Below, one piece after another: positions 1-5,128 of a stretch of DNA of 6,427 nt. The notes under the pieces were generated by a model. It made no database searches, was not told the origin of the DNA, and was given only the letters and a program-made list of their open reading frames with translations. Numbering within the stretch: position 1 is the stretch's first letter; the number at the start of each line of letters is the position of its first letter. The translations under genes and the position numbers were made by a program. The stretch comes from Gemmatimonadota bacterium (GTDB taxonomy: Bacteria > Latescibacterota > UBA2968 > UBA8231), in assembly GCA_009845645.1 (NCBI GenBank), contig VXZF01000704.1, positions 1-6,427 of the forward strand, given 5' to 3'.

Positions 1-2
1 GG

Positions 3-1733
3 CACTACTCGCGTGCTTCCTCTCTGTACGCCCCGCCCGAAGCAGAATCTCAGCGTTTGGTCCAACTCAACGGCGGCTGTAGCTACGCCAGCCAAAGCGA
101 CGGCAAGCGCAGCGATCTTCAAGAGCGCTGGCTCATAACGGTCTCCACCCAATACGAAGAAGTCCTCCCAACTTTTTCCACGGCCGCGGCCGAGTCAGGC
201 GAAGCGCTAGCCGATTGGGTCTGGTACAACATTCCCTATATCGACGCATCCCAAGAAAGCTACGTCGAGTTATACGAAAACATGCGCCAACTCAAGCTGA
301 TGGGCATCGATCACTTGCTGATCAACCACCCCAGCGAAACTTGGCACGACGGCGACGGCGACGCCACGCTCGTGGCGGAAGGAGCCGAGGCCAAAGGCGG
401 TGAAGACGCCCTCGACGAGTACCTCGATGCCCTGTCCGACTTGGGTTACAAAACCAGTCTCCAAGTCAATTATCGCCACATCGCCCCTACTAGTTCCTGC
501 TGGCAGCCCGAATTGGCGGCCCAACTCGCCGACGGTAGCCCCACCCCGACCGGACCTGGGCTCTATTTGCTCAAGCCGTCCGAAGCACTAGCGCGCGCAC
601 CCGAACACGCGCGCACCATCATCGACAAATACCCCTGCGACGCCCTGTACGTAAGCGAACACGCCGAAGTCCCGCCTTGGGAATTCAACGACTTCAGCGA
701 CAGCGCGGCAGCAATCAGCCACTTGGCGAGTAGCTATTCCCTGCAACAGAGCATTCTCCGCTCCCAAACCCAAGCTGGCTTGGCCATCGGGAACGGCGGC
801 AATCACTGGATCTACGCCGGCGTCCTGACTGGTTACCTCGCTCGCATGGTCGGAAACGATCCCAGCCGCATTCCGCCATTGGTGGACTTCGACCTGCAAA
901 ATCTCCATCCCATTGAAACCGATGCGGGGCTGGGGACCATCGATCAGTACTTTGCCGGGCACATCCCCCAAGACGAAAAACACAGTCGCAGCACCTATCT
1001 CGACCGCTATATCGCCGTTACTGCGGCCTTTGGCCACGCCTGTCTGCTCCCCGACCAATTGGAGTGGGGCATCGCCTCTACGGTCAAATCCTATTACATG
1101 CTGCGCGAACTGCAAAAGCATTACCTCCGCGTCCCCGTGCGCGCCATCGCCTACTGCCACAACGACCAGTTTTTGGAGACTAACGATGCGCTGCTTTCCG
1201 GCGCGTTTGCCCACGGACAGGTGCGGGTGACGTACGACAATGGTCTCGAAGTCTATGCCAACCTCGGTTGGGAGCAGTCCTGGACCGTCCACCAGAGCGA
1301 TGTGGCCTACCACCTTACCCCAGGCTCTTTTTGCGCCTGGCAGGACTCATCGCTGCTGGTCTATTCGGCCGACGCCGGCTCGGGGCACATAGACTACGCC
1401 TCTTGCGCGGACTATTTGTTCGTCGATACCCGAGGGCAACGGGGGCGATTTGGCCCTGTAGAACTCGACGGCGCTGTCGCCATTAAAGAGCGCAAATGGG
1501 AAATTGACGTCGTGCCCTTTGGGTGCCAAGCCGATATAGTGATCGACGTGGGCCAGTACTGGCCAGATCGCAAACTACCCCCGTTGCGCCTGTTGGCCTT
1601 CAAGTCCGATGACGAGGATCCCGACGTCTATCGGGCCGATATGGAAGGAGACTGCGTCCGCTTCAAACCGCTGGAGGACGTAGTTACCTATCGCATCGTC
1701 TTGCCCGAGTGGATGGTCGAACCGGGTCGCTAG
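3..1733 (+). CDS. Glycoside-hydrolase-like TIM-barrel protein, 5' truncated
   Basis: The reading frame is open from the left edge (first full codon at 3), so the TTG at 57 is probably internal and the true start lies outside the window. Residues below count from that TTG. Seen: about 560 residues with alternating short hydrophobic strands and helices. Aromatic and acidic clusters typical of carbohydrate-active barrels include WVWYNIPYID (54-63), a HPSETWHDGDGD loop (91-102), NYRHIAP (138-144), YVSEHAEVPPWEF (198-210), GNGGNHWIYAG (245-255) and VDFDLQNLHPIE (276-287). From about residue 387 the sequence turns beta-rich (VTYDNGLEVYANLG), which resembles the beta-sandwich that often follows a glycosidase barrel, and a second beta-type segment runs to the end. 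Inferred role: binding or cleaving a glycan, with substrate unknown. I cannot assign a glycoside hydrolase family or name catalytic residues securely. A signal peptide cannot be judged because the N-terminus is missing. It lies 4 nt upstream of hemE, suggesting cotranscription. Confidence 0.82.
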   Translation, partial: HYSRASSLYAPPEAESQRLVQLNGGCSYASQSDGKRSDLQERWLITVSTQYEEVLPTFSTAAAESGEALADWVWYNIPYIDASQESYVELYENMRQLKLMGIDHLLINHPSETWHDGDGDATLVAEGAEAKGGEDALDEYLDALSDLGYKTSLQVNYRHIAPTSSCWQPELAAQLADGSPTPTGPGLYLLKPSEALARAPEHARTIIDKYPCDALYVSEHAEVPPWEFNDFSDSAAAISHLASSYSLQQSILRSQTQAGLAIGNGGNHWIYAGVLTGYLARMVGNDPSRIPPLVDFDLQNLHPIETDAGLGTIDQYFAGHIPQDEKHSRSTYLDRYIAVTAAFGHACLLPDQLEWGIASTVKSYYMLRELQKHYLRVPVRAIAYCHNDQFLETNDALLSGAFAHGQVRVTYDNGLEVYANLGWEQSWTVHQSDVAYHLTPGSFCAWQDSSLLVYSADAGSGHIDYASCADYLFVDTRGQRGRFGPVELDGAVAIKERKWEIDVVPFGCQADIVIDVGQYWPDRKLPPLRLLAFKSDDEDPDVYRADMEGDCVRFKPLEDVVTYRIVLPEWMVEPGR

Positions 1734-1737
1734 CACT

Positions 1738-2769
1738 TTGTCCGATTCAGCCGCCCCCTTTCTCCAAGCCTGTCGGGGCCAAGCGCCGGCAACGCCTCCC
1801 ATCTGGATCATGCGTCAAGCTGGCCGTATCCTCAAACCGTATCGAGAGCTGCGCCAGCGGCACGGCTCCTTACTCAAACTTTTCCAAACCCCCGAACTCG
1901 CCGCCGAAATTACCCTCATGCCGGTCGATATGCTCGGGGTCGATGCGGCTATTCTCTTTACTGACTTAGTGACGCCCTTAGAGGCGCTCGGCTGCGAGTT
2001 AACCTACGCACCCGGCCCTGTCTTCGCCCGCCCGATCCGCTCAGCTTCCGACATCGACGGCCTCCGCAACCCCGTCCCCGAGGACGACCTCGCCTACGTC
2101 TTAGAAGCTGCGCGCCTGGTACGCAACGCCCTGCCGCCCGCAGTCCCGCTCATCGGATATGCCGGCGGGCCTTTCACCTTGGCCACTTGGCTGGTGGAAG
2201 GGAGCCATGCCAAGGACTTTCCCGCTTTTCGCCGCATGATCCACAGCGACCCCGCCCTTGCCCATCGGCTGCTCGACCTGCTCACCGACCTCGCCAGCCG
2301 CTTCTTGCACGCCCAGATCGCAGCCGGTGCCCACGCTGTCCAGATTTTCGACACTTCTATCGGTTTGTTATCTCCGGCACAATTTAACGAATTCGCCCTA
2401 CCCTATGTGCGGCGAGTTTGCCGCAGCCTCGCCGCGCTGGATGCTCCGGTCATTTACTTCCCGCTTGCCGGGGCGCAAAATCTGTCCAGCTTTGGCCGCG
2501 TCGGTGCCCAAGTCCTAAGCCTCGATTGGCGAATCGATCTCGATGCAGCTTACGGATTGTTCAAAGATACCATGCCTTTACAGGGCAATCTAGATCCCTG
2601 CGCCCTCTACGGCTCAGAGGCGAGCATTGCCAAGGCCGCTCAGCACATTCTAAAGCAGGGTCGGGGCCGCCCCCACATCTTCAACTTGGGGCACGGCGTC
2701 TATCCAGATACGCCCTATGAAAAGGTCAAATTGCTAGTGGATGTGGTCCACCAGTTCGCGCAAACTTGA
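1738..2769 (+). CDS. hemE: Uroporphyrinogen decarboxylase (HemE/UroD)
   Basis: HemE is a cofactor-free cytoplasmic enzyme that removes the four acetate carboxyls of uroporphyrinogen III to give coproporphyrinogen III in heme synthesis. The 343-residue product is close to the usual 340-370. Seen family signatures: PIWIMRQAGR (21-30), carrying the two substrate-binding arginines R26 and R30; AAILFTD (70-76), whose D76 matches the essential Asp86 of the human enzyme; GYAGGPFTLATWLVEG (140-155); LDWRIDL (262-268); QGNLDPCALY (282-291); and NLGHGVYPDTP (316-326), whose H319 matches human His339. Odd points: the position of human Tyr164 is Trp151, and the usual small-aromatic DSWAG-type loop reads DTSIG (205-209). 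The start is TTG, 4 nt after the preceding stop. No good Shine-Dalgarno is visible and no ATG or GTG lies close by in frame, so translational coupling is likely. The ATG at residue 25 lies inside the arginine motif and is too late. The family assignment is secure. Confidence 0.96.
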   Translation: MSDSAAPFLQACRGQAPATPPIWIMRQAGRILKPYRELRQRHGSLLKLFQTPELAAEITLMPVDMLGVDAAILFTDLVTPLEALGCELTYAPGPVFARPIRSASDIDGLRNPVPEDDLAYVLEAARLVRNALPPAVPLIGYAGGPFTLATWLVEGSHAKDFPAFRRMIHSDPALAHRLLDLLTDLASRFLHAQIAAGAHAVQIFDTSIGLLSPAQFNEFALPYVRRVCRSLAALDAPVIYFPLAGAQNLSSFGRVGAQVLSLDWRIDLDAAYGLFKDTMPLQGNLDPCALYGSEASIAKAAQHILKQGRGRPHIFNLGHGVYPDTPYEKVKLLVDVVHQFAQT

Positions 2770-2774
2770 AAGGG
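2768..2774 (+). promoter_or_regulatory. Shine-Dalgarno for the small ORF after hemE
   Basis: GAAAGGG overlaps the hemE TGA stop and sits 8 nt before the ATG at 2783. It favours 2783 over the earlier in-frame ATG at 2741, which lies inside hemE, and over the next ATG at 2792. Confidence 0.6.
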
Positions 2775-2782
2775 TACGGCGG

Positions 2783-3019
2783 ATGGAACGCATGGAAGGC
2801 AAAGAAAAAGGCACGACGCGCCGGCACACTTTTTTCTGTATCAACAAAGAGCGGCACACCGCTTCGTCCAAGGTCATCGACGCCCAGCGCAAGGAGATTA
2901 ATGTCTTCGGTCGGTGGGTGCGCGGCTGGATCGTGACCACCGAAGAGCCGGTCATCGACAAGGACATCTCCCTCGACGAATCAACGCACAGAGCAATGCC
3001 CCACCGCGATCCGGAATGA
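2783..3019 (+). CDS. Small charged protein of unknown function (78 aa)
   Basis: I do not recognise this protein. The product is 78 residues and rich in Lys, Arg, Glu and Asp, with a basic N-terminal part (MERMEGKEKGTTRRH), a central stretch with aromatics and hydrophobics (VFGRWVRGWIV, 41-51) and an acidic stretch (EEPVIDKDISLDE, 54-66). There is no signal peptide, membrane segment or cysteine pair; only one Cys (residue 19) is present. Evidence that it is real: a good ribosome binding site at 8 nt, a position 13 nt after hemE on the same strand, and about three quarters of codons (58 of 78 by hand count) ending in G or C, matching neighbouring genes. The last dozen codons (TCA, AGA, GCA) look less adapted. 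The opposite-strand frame over 2734-2967 lacks a comparable ribosome binding site. It is probably cytoplasmic and cotranscribed with hemE. It may be a lineage-specific protein; a spurious ORF cannot be excluded. Confidence 0.6.
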   Translation: MERMEGKEKGTTRRHTFFCINKERHTASSKVIDAQRKEINVFGRWVRGWIVTTEEPVIDKDISLDESTHRAMPHRDPE

Positions 3020-3031
3020 AGGCACTAGCCC

Positions 3032-3514
3032 TTAGCGACCCCAAGAGAATTTGTTTTCCAGCCAAGTGCCGATTTCTCGCGGCGGGTCGTTCCATTTCTC
3101 ACCTGGGCCGAGAAATTGCCCGCGAAAATCTTGGCGGGGGTCGAAGCTAGACCACAAATTTGGGAATTCGTCGCGGATCAATGTTTCTACTTGGTCACTT
3201 ATGCCCTGCGCGTGGTAGGAAATAACCTCGTCGGCTTCGCTCTTGTCCAGTTCTTCAGTCAGATGCTTGGCCATCCCACTACTGGCGACAAAGGTAAATT
3301 CAATCGCCGAGTCTTCGGTCAATTTTAGGTCGATGCGGTAGGCTGGATAGCTCAGTTTTAACCCCAATACGGATAGCTGTAACTGCAACCACTCGGCTTC
3401 GGTGACTTCGCGCGTGCTGTTCAGGGTAGCCCAGTTCAGTTCAGCCCTAACCCCTAGGGGACTCAACAGGGCCAACGCGAGGATTGAACATATCGCCTTG
3501 TGGCTCAACGACAT
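3032..3514 (-). CDS. Small exported protein of unknown function (160 aa)
   Basis: The chosen start is the ATG at 3514, preceded by a strong ribosome binding site and immediately followed by a classical signal peptide: a short N-region with one Lys, a hydrophobic core (AICSILALALLSPLGV, 7-22), and a likely signal peptidase I site after VRA (22-24). There is no lipobox cysteine, so the roughly 136-residue mature protein should be periplasmic or secreted rather than a lipoprotein. The mature part alternates hydrophobic strands (LQLQLSVLGLKLSYPAYRIDLKL) with a helical acidic region (HLTEELDKSEADEVISYH) and ends in a Trp-, Pro- and Gly-containing tail (FLGPGEKWNDPP, then WLENKFSWGR). I recognise no catalytic motif or family. 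A longer frame from a TTG at 3568 exists but places 18 extra residues before the signal peptide and overlaps the stop of the CBS gene, so I reject it. It is last in the apparent korAB-CBS unit, 50 nt after the CBS gene, and may have its own regulation. Confidence 0.78.
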   Translation of the reverse strand: MSLSHKAICSILALALLSPLGVRAELNWATLNSTREVTEAEWLQLQLSVLGLKLSYPAYRIDLKLTEDSAIEFTFVASSGMAKHLTEELDKSEADEVISYHAQGISDQVETLIRDEFPNLWSSFDPRQDFRGQFLGPGEKWNDPPREIGTWLENKFSWGR

Positions 3515-3521
3515 AGCACAA

Positions 3522-3530
3522 CCGCCTTTC
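3522..3530 (-). promoter_or_regulatory. Shine-Dalgarno deciding the start of the exported protein
   Basis: On the minus strand GAAAGGCGG ends 7 nt before the ATG at 3514. Together with the signal peptide that follows, it fixes the start there rather than at the upstream TTG. Confidence 0.65.
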
Positions 3531-3564
3531 AAGAAAACTAAAGTCAGCCTAGCGGCCAACTCGC

Positions 3565-4083
3565 TCAAGCTGCGGAGGAAAAATTCTCTTCGATAAAACG
3601 GACGATGTACCTAAACGAAACCAAGCCAACCGGGCGGTCGTCATCATCCAACAGCGGCACGTGGCGAAATCCGTGGATACTCATCAAATGCAGGGCGTGC
3701 TGCACGGCCGCATCGGCTTTGAGCGCGGTGGGTCGCGGCGTCATCAGGCTCTCGACTGCTATCTGTTCCAAATCGCTGATTAAGCCTGCCACCCGATAGA
3801 GGATGTCGCGCTCGGTAAATATGCCGATTAACTGCCCACCCTCGCCGGTTACTAACACGCAACCGACGTGCCGCTCCTTGAGCAGTGAGATGACCTTGGC
3901 CAACGAAGTAGTCGGCGACACGCAGACCATCTCCTGCGGATTGAGCGCGGAAAGCGGCTCGGTGAAAATTTCCTTATACTCCTCGCTTCCCCAATCTTGG
4001 TACGCTTCGCTCAGACTCTGGCCGCATTCCTCACAGAGGTCAACTCCAGGGATGTTGTCGTGGGAACACGAAGGGCAAATCAA
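3565..4083 (-). CDS. Zinc-ribbon protein with paired CBS domains
   Basis: The 172-residue product has two parts. Residues 1-21 form a zinc-ribbon knuckle pair, C3-x2-C6 and C17-x2-C20, followed by an acidic linker (about 22-46). Residues about 47-170 form a CBS pair (Bateman module). CBS1 covers about 47-105 with the motif GIFTERDIL (87-95), and CBS2 covers about 110-168 with MTPRPTAL and GLVSFRYIV (153-161). CBS pairs usually bind adenine nucleotides or S-adenosylmethionine and switch the activity of a partner. CBS1 keeps the Thr/Asp pair (T90, D93) typical of ribose contact, whereas CBS2 has Ser156 and Tyr159, so only one site may bind a nucleotide. There is no catalytic domain, DNA-binding helix-turn-helix or membrane segment. 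The start is TTG at 4083, 10 nt after the korB stop, with a ribosome binding site overlapping that stop; this suggests translational coupling to korAB. A regulatory or partner role for the oxidoreductase is inferred from position only. Confidence 0.93.
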   Translation of the reverse strand: MICPSCSHDNIPGVDLCEECGQSLSEAYQDWGSEEYKEIFTEPLSALNPQEMVCVSPTTSLAKVISLLKERHVGCVLVTGEGGQLIGIFTERDILYRVAGLISDLEQIAVESLMTPRPTALKADAAVQHALHLMSIHGFRHVPLLDDDDRPVGLVSFRYIVRFIEENFSSAA

Positions 4084-4088
4084 TGGCT

Positions 4089-4095
4089 CTCTCCT
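4089..4095 (-). promoter_or_regulatory. Shine-Dalgarno for the CBS gene, overlapping the korB stop
   Basis: On the minus strand AGGAGAG begins within the korB TAG codon and ends 5 nt before the TTG at 4083. It supports the TTG start and suggests that ribosomes finishing korB help initiate the CBS gene. Confidence 0.6.
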
Positions 4096-5113
4096 ATTCG
4101 ACGACCCAAGTATCGCCAGCGTTAAACAAGGCCGCGAGATCGCCTTCGCCCCGCTGTTGGGTCATCGCGTCGATTTGGTCAAATAGCAACTCGGTGTACG
4201 TCGGCCGGTCGAGGGCACGCAGCACGCCAAAGGGCAGCGGCATCGACGGGTACTCCATCCGGCTGAGCATATAGGCGTAGCTGGCGTTTTCGCGCCCTTC
4301 GCAATGCACGACCAGCTCATCTGGGGGCACGTCGCTGAGCGCGACGACCTCAGGCTCGGTACCGTTCATGCGGATGCCCCGATCTCGGTCCTTCCCAAAG
4401 ATGAGGGGTTCCCCCTCTTCTAAGAACACGATGTTGTCGTCGCGCACATCCGAATCTGTGGTGTGCTCCCAAGCCGTGGGATTGAGCACGACGCAGTTTT
4501 GGTAGATCTCGACAAAAGCAGCCCCCTTGTGTTCGGCCGCTCGCTTGAGCACATAGCTTAGATGCTTGGTATTGGTGTCCTGCGTACGGGCGACAAAGGT
4601 TGCTTCAGCACTTAGCGCCACGGATATGGGATTGAGCGGATAGTCAATCGATCCCATGGGGGTGGACGTGGTGCGGTGCCCTATCAGCGAGGTCGGCGAG
4701 TACTGGCCCTTAGTAAGCCCATAAATGCGGTTGTTGAACAGAATAATCTTCAGATCGACATTGCGCCGGAGGCTGTGCAAGAGGTGATTGCCACCGATGG
4801 ACAGTCCGTCGCCATCGCCGGTGATGACCCAGACGCTCAAATCCGGATTGGCCGTCTTGATTCCCGTGGCGATCGTGGGCGCACGCCCGTGGATTGAGTG
4901 AATGCCGTACGTATTCATGTAGTAGGGAAAACGGCTAGAGCAGCCGATCCCAGAGACGAATACGAGGTCTTCCCGCGCGATTCCCGCTTCGGGCAGCATC
5001 TTTTGCATTTGGGCCAAAATCGCGTAGTCGCCGCACCCGGGACACCAGCGAACCTCTTGGTCTGAAACGAAATCCTTGCGACTCAACCCAGTCTTTACTA
5101 CTGCTTCGGCCAT
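4094..5113 (-). CDS. korB: 2-oxoacid:ferredoxin oxidoreductase, beta subunit (KorB-like)
   Basis: This is the thiamine-diphosphate- and iron-sulfur-binding subunit. With KorA it converts a 2-oxoacid (probably 2-oxoglutarate) and CoA to acyl-CoA and CO2, reducing ferredoxin in the cytoplasm. Seen in the 339 residues: WCPGCGDY (23-30) and GIGCSSRFPYY (55-65). Cysteines 24, 27, 58 and 207 match the four-ligand [4Fe-4S] arrangement of this family. TGDGDGLSIGGNH (98-110) through the Asn pair N127-N128, followed by RIYGLTKGQYSPTS, forms the diphosphate/Mg-binding signature. The C-terminal part (about 225-339) is the extension of the longer KorB type and ends in LFNAGDTWVV. The start is ATG at 5113 with AGGGAGA (5119-5125) 5 nt upstream, 15 nt after the korA stop. 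No separate ferredoxin-like delta subunit is seen in the window. Substrate choice between 2-oxoglutarate and other oxoacids is not proven, but the KorA partner type favours 2-oxoglutarate. Confidence 0.94.
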   Translation of the reverse strand: MAEAVVKTGLSRKDFVSDQEVRWCPGCGDYAILAQMQKMLPEAGIAREDLVFVSGIGCSSRFPYYMNTYGIHSIHGRAPTIATGIKTANPDLSVWVITGDGDGLSIGGNHLLHSLRRNVDLKIILFNNRIYGLTKGQYSPTSLIGHRTTSTPMGSIDYPLNPISVALSAEATFVARTQDTNTKHLSYVLKRAAEHKGAAFVEIYQNCVVLNPTAWEHTTDSDVRDDNIVFLEEGEPLIFGKDRDRGIRMNGTEPEVVALSDVPPDELVVHCEGRENASYAYMLSRMEYPSMPLPFGVLRALDRPTYTELLFDQIDAMTQQRGEGDLAALFNAGDTWVVE

Positions 5114-5118
5114 CTCGA

Positions 5119-5125
5119 TCTCCCT
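5119..5125 (-). promoter_or_regulatory. Shine-Dalgarno for korB
   Basis: On the minus strand AGGGAGA sits 5 nt before the ATG at 5113, in the 15-nt gap after the korA TAA. It supports this start and cotranslation of the two subunits. Confidence 0.6.
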
Positions 5126-5128
5126 GCC

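Noticed and set aside
348..366. Short GACGGC-type tandem repeat
   Set aside because: It encodes an Asp-Gly-rich loop in frame in the barrel protein. Two to three imperfect copies are explained by codon usage and are not a regulatory repeat.
588..1313. Long open frame (241 codons) on the minus strand inside the barrel-protein gene
   Set aside because: It lies entirely antisense to a convincing gene. Long antisense frames are common in GC-rich coding DNA, and its translation shows no recognisable domain.
2741..2782. Possible longer N-terminus of the small charged protein from an ATG inside hemE
   Set aside because: The ribosome binding site at 2768-2774 points to 2783. The extra residues are the out-of-frame reading of hemE.
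2734..2967. Minus-strand frame of 77 codons opposite the end of hemE and the small charged ORF
   Set aside because: It overlaps hemE coding sequence antisense and has no good ribosome binding site, whereas the plus-strand frame has a well-placed one and GC-rich third positions.
3072..3116. Perfect 8-bp inverted repeat (ATTTCTCG / CGAGAAAT, 29-nt spacer)
   Set aside because: It is inside the exported-protein coding region, lacks a T-run, and an 8-bp pair with such a spacer is expected by chance a few times in a window this long.
3515..3568. 18-residue N-terminal extension of the exported protein from a TTG
   Set aside because: It would bury the signal peptide and overlap the CBS gene stop. 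The ATG at 3514 has a proper ribosome binding site and a clean signal peptide.
3803..4186. Plus-strand frame of 127 codons opposite the CBS gene and the end of korB
   Set aside because: It is antisense to two confidently identified genes and has no domain of its own.
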